Part shown: positions 1 to 8,980 of the stretch, piece after piece
Numbering within the stretch: position 1 is the stretch's first letter
Layout: each line of letters begins with the position of its first letter
Assembly (NCBI RefSeq): GCF_001955695.1
Contig: NZ_CP019236.1
Span: forward strand, 2,976,001 to 3,040,000
Source of the DNA: Rhodoferax koreense
GTDB taxonomy: Bacteria; Pseudomonadota; Gammaproteobacteria; Burkholderiales; Burkholderiaceae_C
Direction of reading: 5' to 3'
DNA: 64,000 bases
Made by a program: the position numbers and the translations under genes
The notes under the pieces: model-generated
Told to the model about the DNA's origin: nothing
The model's database searches: none
Seen by the model: the letters and a program-made list of their open reading frames with translations, nothing else

Positions 1-402
1 GGCGACTATGCCGCGCTGCCACCCGACCTGGTGCGCAACGCCCGGGCGGCCGGCGACGCGGTGCGGATGGCGCCGTTCCGGGTGGGCTTCGACCGCGCGG
101 CCAGCTTCGACAGCAAGCCCTCGAACCGGCCGCTGGTGCTGCGTGGCGGCAGCGATGGTCCGGGCATCAGGGGCCTGAAGGATTTCCACGATGCGCTGGG
201 CGAGGCCATGCAGCGCACCGGCCTGGGCCGCTGGGCCATACCGCAGTTCACTCCGCACGTGACCCTGCTGTACGACGACCGGGCCGTGGAAGAATTGCCG
301 ATCGAGGAAATCAGCTGGCCCGTGAGCGAATTCGTGCTGGTGCACAGCCTGCTCGGCAACAGCACCCACGTGCCGCTGGCGCGCTGGCGCCTGGATGGCT
401 GA
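1..402 (+). CDS. 2'-5' RNA ligase / 2H phosphoesterase family protein, 5' part missing
   Basis: The frame is open from the first base and ends at TGA 400-402, so the N-terminus lies outside the window and only about 133 residues are visible. The C-terminal half carries FTPHVTLLYD, which fits one of the two HxT catalytic motifs of the 2H phosphoesterase (ThpR/LigT) fold; the first motif would lie in the missing part. Family members hydrolyse or ligate 2',5' or cyclic phosphates of RNA ends or nucleotides, and the physiological substrate is usually unknown. The family assignment rests on one motif plus the general pattern of the preceding segment (RPLVLRGG, central FHDALGEAM helix). The next gene lies on the opposite strand and its stop directly abuts this one. 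Confidence 0.75.
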   Translation, partial: GDYAALPPDLVRNARAAGDAVRMAPFRVGFDRAASFDSKPSNRPLVLRGGSDGPGIRGLKDFHDALGEAMQRTGLGRWAIPQFTPHVTLLYDDRAVEELPIEEISWPVSEFVLVHSLLGNSTHVPLARWRLDG

Positions 403-660
403 TCAACTGTCCTGCAGCGTCTCGATGAGCCGCGTCGTGCTGCCGATCATGGCGTGGTAGCTGTCCAGGCTGCCTTCCTCCAGGTTCTCGGCGCCCCAGT
501 GCGTCACCGTGCCGATGCTTTCGTTCAGCGCGTCGAGCAGTTCGGGCGAAGCCCGGCCGATGGTGGTGATGAGGGTGTCGTTGATCACCTGCATGGCCCG
601 GATCTGCCCGGCCTGGGCCATCAGCAGGGCATGCAGGGCGGCGGCGATTTGGTCGTTCAT
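403..660 (-). CDS. Small hypothetical protein, 85 aa
   Basis: I do not recognise a family. I start at the ATG giving MNDQIAAALHALLMAQAG because the longer frame adds about 30 Arg/Met-rich residues of poor quality. The product looks entirely helical and soluble, with no membrane segment and no metal-binding motif. The sequence (alternating Ala/Leu/Ile heptads, IRAMQVINDTLITTIGR) suggests a small helical-bundle protein. It is convergent with the 2H phosphoesterase gene, with stops abutting, and lies just downstream of the DUF72 gene on the same strand (34-bp gap), so the two may be cotranscribed. Codon use is typical of the window, which supports a real gene, but no function can be given. Confidence 0.6.
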   Translation of the reverse strand: MNDQIAAALHALLMAQAGQIRAMQVINDTLITTIGRASPELLDALNESIGTVTHWGAENLEEGSLDSYHAMIGSTTRLIETLQDS

Positions 661-694
661 GGTGGCGGCCTTTCGGTTGGATGCAATGCGTTGA

Positions 695-1804
695 TTATCC
701 CGGGCCTGCTGCCTCATATGGATCCAGCAGATCGGCCACATCCTGGGCAAACGCCCGCAGGGTCAGCGGCGCCGAACCCTCGGCGTGGTTGCTGATGGTC
801 ACGAAGGCGTTCTGCCCGCGGCCCACCGTGCCGGCGACGACGCGGGCCAGGGCCGCGCGGGTTTCCGGATCGGGGTCGAGGACCTGGCCGAAGGGTTCGT
901 AGCGTTTCTCCGCCTCCTCGTAGCCATACGGCCCGTGGATGCGGTTCAGGTTCCAGCGGCACACCAGCGGTCCGGGCCACAGCGCGCGCAGCATCGGCAG
1001 TTGCTCGGCGATCGGCGGCAGCTTGGGATGCAAGCCGAGGCAGTAGGTGGCGCCGGCCTCGCGTAACACGGCGGCAAAACCTGCTGCGTGGATGGTGACG
1101 AAGGCCGGGTCGCGCACTTCCACCGCAACCACGGCGTCGGACGCGACGGATTTCAGAGCGGGCAGCGCGGCCAGCATCCGGGCCAGGCGCGCCAGCACTT
1201 CGGGCATTCGCCCGAGCAAGACCGGCGGCAACGGACTCAGCTGGAAGACGAGCGCGCCGATTTTCGCGCCCAGGCCTTCGAGCGCGGGCAGGGCGAATTC
1301 CTGCACCGCGAGTTCGGGGTCGAGGAAGGCCGGGTTGGCCTGCATGCCGCGGCCGTCCTCGGCGCGCACCAGCGCATCGGTGACCAGGCTCGGCGCCTTG
1401 ACGACGAAACGGAAGCCATCCGGCACCTGGCCCGCGTAACGCGCGTACTGCGCGGCCGTGAGCGCACGGTAGAAGTTGCGGTCCAGGCTCACCGTGCGCA
1501 GCAGCGGATGGCGGCCATAGGCGGCCAGACCGTGTCGCGACAGGGCGGTCTGCGCATGGTCGCCATCCCACACCAGGCCGGCCCAACCGGGATAGGTCCA
1601 CGACGAGGTGCCGAGCCGGAGCCGGCGCGGCAGCGCTTCGGAAAGGGCCAGCGTGGCGTCGTCGGGGGGGACCAGGCCGACCGTTTCCGCGGCTTTGGCC
1701 GCCTTGGCGCGTTTCGCGGCGGCAGGCGGGGTGGGAACGCGGATGGGCTCCGACGCCGTCTGGTCGTCTTCGAACTCGGGAAAGAGGGCGTTCTGGTTGG
1801 TCAC
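695..1804 (-). CDS. DUF72 (YecE-like) domain protein
   Basis: The 369-aa product has the DUF72/YecE TIM-barrel-like pattern: LRLGTSSWTYPGWAGLVW near residue 65, the RNFYRALTAAQYARYA segment, FRFVVKAPSLVT, and a late VCRWNLNRIHGPYGY and FVTISNHAEGSAP. The function of this family is not established. I start at the GTG giving MTNQNALFPEF rather than the ATG at 1876, because the longer frame would run into the divergent PaiB-like gene starting at 1870. The first ~60 residues are a low-complexity Ala/Lys/Pro linker. This leaves 65 bp for divergent promoters. The start choice is an inference. Confidence 0.8.
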   Translation of the reverse strand: MTNQNALFPEFEDDQTASEPIRVPTPPAAAKRAKAAKAAETVGLVPPDDATLALSEALPRRLRLGTSSWTYPGWAGLVWDGDHAQTALSRHGLAAYGRHPLLRTVSLDRNFYRALTAAQYARYAGQVPDGFRFVVKAPSLVTDALVRAEDGRGMQANPAFLDPELAVQEFALPALEGLGAKIGALVFQLSPLPPVLLGRMPEVLARLARMLAALPALKSVASDAVVAVEVRDPAFVTIHAAGFAAVLREAGATYCLGLHPKLPPIAEQLPMLRALWPGPLVCRWNLNRIHGPYGYEEAEKRYEPFGQVLDPDPETRAALARVVAGTVGRGQNAFVTISNHAEGSAPLTLRAFAQDVADLLDPYEAAGPG

Positions 1805-1869
1805 CCGCGCATTTTCGCGTGTTGCGCCGTGGATGGGACCCCGCGCAAAAGCAGTAAAGTCCAGCCACC

Positions 1870-2520
1870 ATGTCACAGACCATGTATTTGCCGCCCCAGT
1901 TCAAGGCCAAGGACCGCGCCCATGCGGTCCGGCTGATCACCGAGCATCCGTTCGCGAGCCTCATCAGCAACGACGAAGACGGCCTGCCGTTCGTCACCCA
2001 TCTGCCGCTGCACCTGGTGGCCGATGGCGAGACCGAAGACATGCTGCTCCTCGGCCACGTGGCCAAGCCCAACCCGCACTGGCGCTATCTGCAGGCGCGG
2101 CCGAAGGCGGTCGTGACTTTTCTCGGACCGCATGCCTACCTGTCGCCACAGGTGTATCCCGACCTCGCACGTGTGCCGACCTGGAACTACCTGGCCGTGC
2201 ATTGCACGGTGGAGGCCCGGCTCATCGAGGACCCGGCGGCCAAGGACGCGTTGCTCAAGCAGTTGATCGGCGACCACGAGCCGGCCTACGCGAAGCAGTG
2301 GCGTGACCTCGGCGAGGCATTCGCGCACAAGATGCTGGCCGGCATCGTGGGATTCGAGCTGCGCGTGACCCAGCTCGAATGCAAGCTCAAGCTGAACCAG
2401 CACCGGCCCGAGGCGCACGAAAAGATGCTGGCCATGTACGCCGCCGGCACGCCCGATGAACAGGCGCTCGCGGCATGGATGGCGCAACTCGGCATGGTGC
2501 CTGCGGCCGGGCGGCACTGA
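1870..2520 (+). CDS. FMN-binding negative transcriptional regulator, PaiB family
   Basis: The 216-aa protein matches PaiB-type FMN_bind_2 proteins along its length: N-terminal MYLPPQFKAKDRAHAVRLI, the core FASLISNDEDGLPFVTHLPLHL, and VPTWNYLAVHCTVEARLI in the split-barrel half. Family members bind FMN or flavin-like cofactors; PaiB of Bacillus was described as a repressor of sporulation and protease genes, but the role in Proteobacteria is unclear and may be flavin-dependent chemistry. It is divergent from the DUF72 gene. The end of the gene (2503-2520) is duplicated exactly 88 bp downstream (see the repeat entry). Confidence 0.85.
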   Translation: MSQTMYLPPQFKAKDRAHAVRLITEHPFASLISNDEDGLPFVTHLPLHLVADGETEDMLLLGHVAKPNPHWRYLQARPKAVVTFLGPHAYLSPQVYPDLARVPTWNYLAVHCTVEARLIEDPAAKDALLKQLIGDHEPAYAKQWRDLGEAFAHKMLAGIVGFELRVTQLECKLKLNQHRPEAHEKMLAMYAAGTPDEQALAAWMAQLGMVPAAGRH

Positions 2521-2608
2521 GATGAAAAGGCCCCCGCGCCCATCGCTTTGCGGATCGCGGCCCCCCGAGGGGGCGGCTCAGTGCCTTCGGGCGGCCGGGC
2601 GGCACTGA
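2503..2608. repeat. 18-bp direct repeat flanking a GC-rich hairpin element
   Basis: The bases GCGGCCGGGCGGCACTGA occur at 2503-2520, where they form the end of the PaiB-like gene including its TGA, and again at 2591-2608, just before the start of the small gene at 2610. The 70 bp between them contain a hairpin-forming segment (GGCCCCCCGAGGGGGC, about 2562-2577), a style common in Comamonadaceae intergenic elements. The arrangement resembles insertion or slippage duplication of a REP-like element. The hairpin could also act as terminator for the PaiB-like gene. Confidence 0.7.
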
Positions 2609-4009
<1,401 letters not shown>

Positions 4010-4043
4010 CGAGGCCCACGCCTTCAATGGGATACTGACGCCC

Positions 4044-5075
4044 GTGAAAAAACATATCTACATCTATTCGCCTTCGGGCGCGGTGCGCAACAAGGCGGCC
4101 TTCAAACGCGGCGTCAAGCGGCTCGAGGGCCTGGGTTACGAGGTCGAGATCGACGAGGCGGCACTCAAGAGCCACATGCGTTTTGCCGGCGACGACGCCA
4201 CCCGCGTTGCGGCCATCACCCGCGCCGCCGCCAGCGGTGCCGACGTGGCGTTGATCTCGCGCGGCGGCTACGGCCTGACGCGCATCCTCGACCAGTTGCC
4301 CTACAAGGCGCTGGCCAAGGCCGTGGAGAAGGGCACGCAGTTCGTCGGCCTCAGCGATTTCACCGCCATGCAGAACGCCATGCTGGCCAAGACCGGCACG
4401 CTGAGCTGGGCCGGGCCGGCGCTGGGCGAGGACTTCGGCGTGGAAGGCACGCCCGACGACATCATGGAAGCCTGTTTCGACGACCTGACCAGCGGCAACG
4501 GGGAAGGCACGGGCTGGCGCATCGGTGCTGCCGACGTGGCCGAAGGAACGCCGCTGGCGGCCGCTGCCGCCAAGAAGAAGGCGAACGGCGCCGACTTCCA
4601 CCTCAAGAGCGCCACGCTGTGGGGCGGCAACCTCGCGGTGCTGGTGTCACAGGTCGGCACGCCGTATTTCCCCGAGATCAAGGGTGGCGTGCTGTTCCTC
4701 GAGGACGTGGGCGAACATCCCTACCGGATCGAACGCATGTTGACGCAACTGCTGCACGCGGGCGTGCTCGCGCGGCAGAAGGCCATCGTGCTCGGCCAGT
4801 TCACCAGCTACACCAAGGTGCCGCACGACGGCACGTTCCGCATGGCCACGGTGGTCGCCTGGCTGCAGGCGCGGCTCAAGGTGCCGGTCCTGACGAACCT
4901 GCCGTTCGGCCATGTGCCGACGAAGGTGCTGCTGCCGATCGGCGCCGAGATCGAACTGGCGGTGGAAGGCCGGGATGCGCTGATGTTCTGGGGGCATGTC
5001 GGCCACACCGGCCATGCCCATGCCGCCCACGGCGCAAATGGCGCGGATGGCCATCACGGCCATCACCGGCACTGA
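4044..5075 (+). CDS. ldcA: Muramoyltetrapeptide (LD-) carboxypeptidase, S66 family
   Basis: This enzyme would remove the terminal D-Ala from tetrapeptides during peptidoglycan recycling. The S66 pattern is visible: IYSPSGAVRNKAAF at the N-terminus, SRGGYG near 72-77, nucleophile S104 in VGLSDFT, the LGQFTSY segment, and the late LPFGHVPTKVLLPIGAEIEL that carries the catalytic His region. I start at GTG 4044, which gives a 343-aa protein of normal length; the longer frame adds an Arg-rich run overlapping the tadA end. The last ~25 residues are an unusual His/Gly/Ala-rich tail (HVGHTGHAHAAHG... ending HHGHHRH) that could bind metal. No signal peptide is seen, consistent with cytoplasmic LdcA. 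Confidence 0.88.
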   Translation: MKKHIYIYSPSGAVRNKAAFKRGVKRLEGLGYEVEIDEAALKSHMRFAGDDATRVAAITRAAASGADVALISRGGYGLTRILDQLPYKALAKAVEKGTQFVGLSDFTAMQNAMLAKTGTLSWAGPALGEDFGVEGTPDDIMEACFDDLTSGNGEGTGWRIGAADVAEGTPLAAAAAKKKANGADFHLKSATLWGGNLAVLVSQVGTPYFPEIKGGVLFLEDVGEHPYRIERMLTQLLHAGVLARQKAIVLGQFTSYTKVPHDGTFRMATVVAWLQARLKVPVLTNLPFGHVPTKVLLPIGAEIELAVEGRDALMFWGHVGHTGHAHAAHGANGADGHHGHHRH

Positions 5076-5082
5076 GGGAAAT

Positions 5083-5439
5083 TCAGCCCAGGCGGCTCGG
5101 CCGCGAATTCAGGCTGGCCGGCAGCAGGCCACGGAACAGCGGCGTGATCCGCGCGAGGCTGCGTTGCGCGGCGTGGTCGCCGATCAGCACGTTCAGCGCG
5201 GCCATCAGATCGGCGCGGAGGAACCACAGGGCCTCGGCGTCGCGCGCAAGTTCCAGCCGCTTCATTACGTGTTCGAAGCCCACCGGCTCGGCGCGCTCCA
5301 GCTCGGCCAGCATGGCGGCGCGCACGGCCTCGAGCCGCGCAGGCGCCGAGCCGCCCTTCGCCAGGCGCGCCGGGCGCGAACTGCCGTGGCCGAGCAGGCT
5401 ATGCAAGCTGCTGAGGAGGATATCTTTGTTCCAGCGCAT
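5083..5439 (-). CDS. Conserved-looking hypothetical protein, 118 aa
   Basis: No family is recognised. The product is basic and helical (MRWNKDILLSSLHSLLGHG, then RLEAVRAAMLAELERAEPVGF and DAEALWFLRADLMAALNVLIGDHAA). There is no membrane helix or signal peptide. The stop lies 7 bp from the end of the convergent LD-carboxypeptidase gene. Upstream, 5440-5655 is a lower-GC divergent promoter region shared with the cyclase gene. The clean amino-acid composition compared with the antisense frames supports a real gene. The function is unknown. Confidence 0.6.
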   Translation of the reverse strand: MRWNKDILLSSLHSLLGHGSSRPARLAKGGSAPARLEAVRAAMLAELERAEPVGFEHVMKRLELARDAEALWFLRADLMAALNVLIGDHAAQRSLARITPLFRGLLPASLNSRPSRLG

Positions 5440-5655
5440 GGGGGTCGTCTTTGGAAGCTGCGCAGCTTAATGCGACCAAGCCCGTCGGATGTAAGCAAAA
5501 ACGTAACAATTGAACGCAGGATTTGCACGAGGTCTGTCGCGAAAACACTAAATTGGCTTGAAAGCACAGGTAATAAGTCACATCGCAGCTGAAAAACGAT
5601 CCAATCCTTTAAACTGTGAAAGTCAACTTCCGCTTCCCAAACCAATCTCCCCAGC

Positions 5656-6585
5656 ATGGGCGTACAAGCCACCGTCGTTTTCGCCGATCTCACCGAAAGC
5701 ACCGCTTTTTTCGATGCATTGGGTAACGAAAAAGCGACGCGGGCGGTCACGCGGCTGACGCAATGGATCGGCGACGTATGTGTTGCCAACCAGGGGCGGG
5801 TGGTCAAGAAGCTCGGCGACGGCGTGCTGGCCGTGTTCACCACCGCCAGCGACGCGGCCAATGCGGTCATCGAGATCCAGCGCGGCCACCAGTTGCGGCT
5901 GTTGAAGTGGCCGGCGGCGATCCGCATGGAGATCAAGGCCGGCATCGCCAGCGGGGAAGTCGTGGAGGTCGACGGCGATTGCTACGGCGACGCGGTCAAC
6001 GTGGCTTCGCGGCTCAGCGACCTGTCCGGCGCCAACCAGATCTGGGCCACCGAAGCGGTGGTCGACCAGCTCGACGACGCCCTGGGCGTGCGCTTTCTGA
6101 GCCTCGGGCCGGTCACCTTGCGCGGCAAGCTCGAGCCGCTGTCGCTGTACCGCGTCGAATGGCAGGAAACCGGCATCGGCGGCAACGTCACCATGCAGGC
6201 CACGCTCGGCCAGATCAGCCGTCGAGATGCCCAGAGCGAAGGGCAGATCCACCTGTCGTACCTCAACCTGAGCCAAACGCTGAGTTCGGCCCAGATGCCG
6301 GTGCACCTGGGCCGCTCGGCGCAGGCCGAATTCCTGGTCGACGATCCGCGCGTCTCCCGCCTGCATGCGCGCATCGAGTGGCGCAACGGCGCTTTCGTGC
6401 TCGTCGATCTCAGCAGCTTCGGCACCTGGGTGCGGTTCGCGGGGAGCGACACCGACGTGCCGCTGCGCCGCGACGAGTGCCTGTTGCACGGGCACGGGGA
6501 GATCGCGCTCGGCGTGCCCTTCAACGACCTGAGCTCACCCACGGTGATTTTTTCGCTCAGCGTCTCGCACCCCTCGCTCTATTGA
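5656..6585 (+). CDS. Class III adenylate/guanylate cyclase with C-terminal FHA domain
   Basis: Residues 1-170 are a class III nucleotide cyclase. Metal-binding aspartates are D11 (VVFADLTES) and D55 (KKLGDGVLAVF), a substrate-recognition Lys sits at 51/52, and the NVASRL motif supplies the transition-state N115 and R119. All catalytic positions appear present, so it should make cAMP or cGMP; the base specificity cannot be settled by eye. Residues ~205-300 form an FHA phosphothreonine-binding domain: HLGRSAQAEF, VSRLHARIEW and SSFGTWV give the G-R, S-x-x-H and G-T signature. The protein is cytoplasmic with no membrane helix. The FHA domain implies docking to a phosphorylated partner. A GC hairpin follows the stop, and the next gene is a PilZ protein on the same strand. 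Confidence 0.88.
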   Translation: MGVQATVVFADLTESTAFFDALGNEKATRAVTRLTQWIGDVCVANQGRVVKKLGDGVLAVFTTASDAANAVIEIQRGHQLRLLKWPAAIRMEIKAGIASGEVVEVDGDCYGDAVNVASRLSDLSGANQIWATEAVVDQLDDALGVRFLSLGPVTLRGKLEPLSLYRVEWQETGIGGNVTMQATLGQISRRDAQSEGQIHLSYLNLSQTLSSAQMPVHLGRSAQAEFLVDDPRVSRLHARIEWRNGAFVLVDLSSFGTWVRFAGSDTDVPLRRDECLLHGHGEIALGVPFNDLSSPTVIFSLSVSHPSLY

Positions 6586-6589
6586 TTTG

Positions 6590-6610
6590 ACCCCCGCCTG
6601 CGGTGGGGGT
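6590..6610 (+). terminator. GC hairpin after the cyclase gene
   Basis: ACCCCCGCC and GGTGGGGGT pair across a 3-nt TGC loop, with one G-T wobble, starting 5 bp past the cyclase stop. No clear U-run follows, so this may be a weak terminator or a transcript-stabilising hairpin. Confidence 0.5.
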
Positions 6611-6757
6611 ATACACCCCGTCACGAACGGTAGGATGTCGGACAGAATCCCGTCCCTCCCCGCATGTGTCCTTTCTTTATCTGCGCGGTACTAAAATGAA
6701 TGCTGCCGCGAATTCGCGCTAAATGTGCAACAGTCATCGGGTCATTCCACAAAAGCC

Positions 6758-7453
6758 ATGGTAAAGAAGTCAAACATCGAGTTCGAGGACATGAATTTGC
6801 AGATCGGCGTGCGATTGCAGATCATGCTCAGCGAAGTTTCCAATCCCACCGTGCATTACACGACCCTGATCGGTTTCGTGTCGGGCGAGTATCTTCTGTT
6901 GAAGATTCCGCAGGAAAACGACAAGCCGGTGGCGATGAAAAACGGCGATCCGGTTGTCATCCGGGTGTTTTCCGGCGTCTCGGTCTACACCTTCAGCAGC
7001 AAGGTGCAGGCGATCCAGCACGCCCCCTACGCCTCGATGTACCTCGACTTTCCAGGTGCCATCCAGAAGGTGGGCTTGCGCAAGGCGGTCCGTGTGAAGG
7101 CCAACCTGCCGGTCAAGATCAAGAGCGCCACCGACCCCAACGTGTTCAAGATGGCCACGCTGTCGGACATCAGCCTGACCGGGGCTCTGGTTTCGACGGC
7201 CCGCCCGCTCGGCGGTGCCGGCGACACGATCAACATCGAATTTTCGCTGCGGGATCAGACGTCCAACCAGGACGTGACCATCGCCACCACGGCATCCATT
7301 CGCAGCGTGCAACAGTCGGCCGGCAGCACGGAGGACGGTGCGAGCTTCCACACCGTCTACTCACACGGCATCAACTTCCACGACATCGACATGGCGCACC
7401 AGGTGATCCTGCAGAATTTCGTCTACGAAACCCTGCTGATCCACCGCACCTGA
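6758..7453 (+). CDS. YcgR-like flagellar brake / PilZ domain protein (c-di-GMP effector)
   Basis: The ~231-aa protein has a YcgR_2-like N-terminal barrel (MNLQIGVRLQIML, FVSGEYLLLKIP, FSGVSVYTFSSKVQ) followed by a PilZ domain beginning with the c-di-GMP-binding RxxxR box (RKAVR) and continuing with DISLTGALV, the D/N-x-S-x-x-G part. Both halves of the ligand site are intact. Such proteins bind cyclic di-GMP and alter motility or envelope processes. I start at the ATG giving MVKKSNIEFEDM; an in-frame GTG at 6725 would add 11 residues and another ATG lies at 6791. The 172-bp upstream gap is lower in GC and likely holds a promoter. Confidence 0.82.
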   Translation: MVKKSNIEFEDMNLQIGVRLQIMLSEVSNPTVHYTTLIGFVSGEYLLLKIPQENDKPVAMKNGDPVVIRVFSGVSVYTFSSKVQAIQHAPYASMYLDFPGAIQKVGLRKAVRVKANLPVKIKSATDPNVFKMATLSDISLTGALVSTARPLGGAGDTINIEFSLRDQTSNQDVTIATTASIRSVQQSAGSTEDGASFHTVYSHGINFHDIDMAHQVILQNFVYETLLIHRT

Positions 7454-7524
7454 GCGATAGAGCGTCGCGAGACAGCGCTGGCGCGAGCCGGGCGCTCCTG
7501 GCCGCCCGGCTCAAACCGCCTTGA

Positions 7525-8835
7525 TCAGACGGCCATGCCCAGGCCGCCGACACCTTCACCCGCCGTGCCGCGCTTGGGCCGCAGGAAGGGCAGGGAAGGC
7601 AGGAGGTTGCGGGCCGGCTGGACCACCACGGGCCGCGGCGCGAAGAAGCCCGCCGGTACCACCACCACGCCGCTGTCGGTGACCTGGAAGCGTTGCCGGT
7701 CACGTTCCGCATCGAAGCCGATGCATTCGTTGGCCGGCACTTCGTTGTCCTGGTCCACGATCACGCCGCGCAACCGCGCTCCGCTGCCGATGCGCGCACG
7801 GTCCATGACGATGCAGCGCTCCAGCTGCGCGCCGCGCTCTACCACCACGCCGCTGCGCAGCACGCTGCGCTCCAGGCTCGCGCCATCTGCGAGGCTGCAG
7901 CCTGTGCCGACCACCGATTGCATCGCGTGGCACTGCGCCGTTTCCGCCGCGGTCGGGTCCGCACCATGGATGGGCCAGTGCGGATTGGCCATGCTGAAGC
8001 GTGGCTGCGCGCCCAGGGTGTCGAGGTGGGCCTCGAAATAGGCGTCGATCGTGCCGACGTCGCGCCAGTAGCCAAGCTCTTCGAAGCCCGCGACACCGGG
8101 GATTTCGTTGGTCGTGAAGTCGTAGGCGGCGAGGTGGTGGGTCCTCACCATGGCTGGCAGGATGTCCTTGCCGAAATCCGTGGCGCCGGTGCCGGCGGCG
8201 CGCTCCAGCGCGGCGAGCAGCACGTCGGCATTGAAGATGTAGTTGCCCATCGACGCGAGCGCATGGCTGGTGCTGCCGGGCATCGGCGAGGAGGTCTTCG
8301 GCTTTTCCCTGAAGTCGGTGATGCGTTGTTCGCCGTCGGTCTCGACGATGCCGAACTGGTGGCATTCGTCCAGCCGCACGGGCAGGGCGGCGACGGTCGC
8401 GTCGGCGCCGCTGCGTTGGTGGAAATCGATCATCTGCTGCACGTCCATGCGGTAGATGTGGTCGGCACCGAACACCGCGACGACGTCAGGCTTGTGGCGG
8501 CGGATCAGGTCGATGTTCTGGTAGACCGCATCGGCCGTGCCCTGGAACACCTGGCCCGAGCGCGGCGGAACCACCGTGACGCAACGTTTGGGCACCTGCC
8601 CGCCGGCTTGCCACACGCGCTGTACATGCGCCTCCAGCGACTGCGATTTGTACTGGACCAGCAGGTAATTGGCCAGAACGTTGGAATTCACGAGGTTGGA
8701 CAACACGAAGTCCACGATGCGATGGCCGCTGCCGAAGGGGACGGCCGGCTTGCAGTTGTTCGCGGTCAACGGACGCAGGCGGGAGCCTTCGCCCCCCGCC
8801 ATGACAAAAGACAGGACATTGGTGTGGTGGGCCAT
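7525..8835 (-). CDS. glgC: Glucose-1-phosphate adenylyltransferase (ADP-glucose pyrophosphorylase)
   Basis: GlgC makes ADP-glucose from ATP and glucose-1-phosphate, the committed donor for bacterial glycogen. The nucleotidyltransferase signature is complete: [19 protein letters not shown] followed by KPAVPFG, then [11 protein letters not shown], the [10 protein letters not shown] metal motif, and the left-handed beta-helix C-terminus ([22 protein letters not shown]). Length (436 aa) is normal. I start at the ATG giving [10 protein letters not shown], 10 codons inside the longest frame. It is the last gene of the alpha-glucan cluster, separated from treY by 145 bp with a hairpin, so it may have its own promoter. 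No glycogen synthase (glgA/glgM) is present in this window to use the product. Confidence 0.95.
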   Translation of the reverse strand: MAHHTNVLSFVMAGGEGSRLRPLTANNCKPAVPFGSGHRIVDFVLSNLVNSNVLANYLLVQYKSQSLEAHVQRVWQAGGQVPKRCVTVVPPRSGQVFQGTADAVYQNIDLIRRHKPDVVAVFGADHIYRMDVQQMIDFHQRSGADATVAALPVRLDECHQFGIVETDGEQRITDFREKPKTSSPMPGSTSHALASMGNYIFNADVLLAALERAAGTGATDFGKDILPAMVRTHHLAAYDFTTNEIPGVAGFEELGYWRDVGTIDAYFEAHLDTLGAQPRFSMANPHWPIHGADPTAAETAQCHAMQSVVGTGCSLADGASLERSVLRSGVVVERGAQLERCIVMDRARIGSGARLRGVIVDQDNEVPANECIGFDAERDRQRFQVTDSGVVVVPAGFFAPRPVVVQPARNLLPSLPFLRPKRGTAGEGVGGLGMAV

Positions 8836-8897
8836 GGCGGACTCCGGGCGTAGATACTGGGGCATGCTCCCATCATCGATGCTGCCTGCGCCGCGCC

Positions 8898-8962
8898 ATG
8901 AAGGAAGCGTCAGAACAAAGCCGTAGGTGCGCTCCTACGCGCCGTTGTGACGCTTCTTCCAA
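8898..8962. promoter_or_regulatory. Nested inverted repeat between treY and glgC
   Basis: The arms GAAGCGTCA (about 8906) and TGACGCTTC (about 8949) enclose a second smaller dyad, GTAGG...CCTAC, around 8923-8938. It lies in the 145-bp gap between treY and glgC. It could terminate or attenuate the treY transcript or mark the glgC promoter; no T-run follows on the minus strand. Visible only as symmetry. Confidence 0.4.
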
Positions 8963-8980
8963 GCACCTCCGATGGACTAT

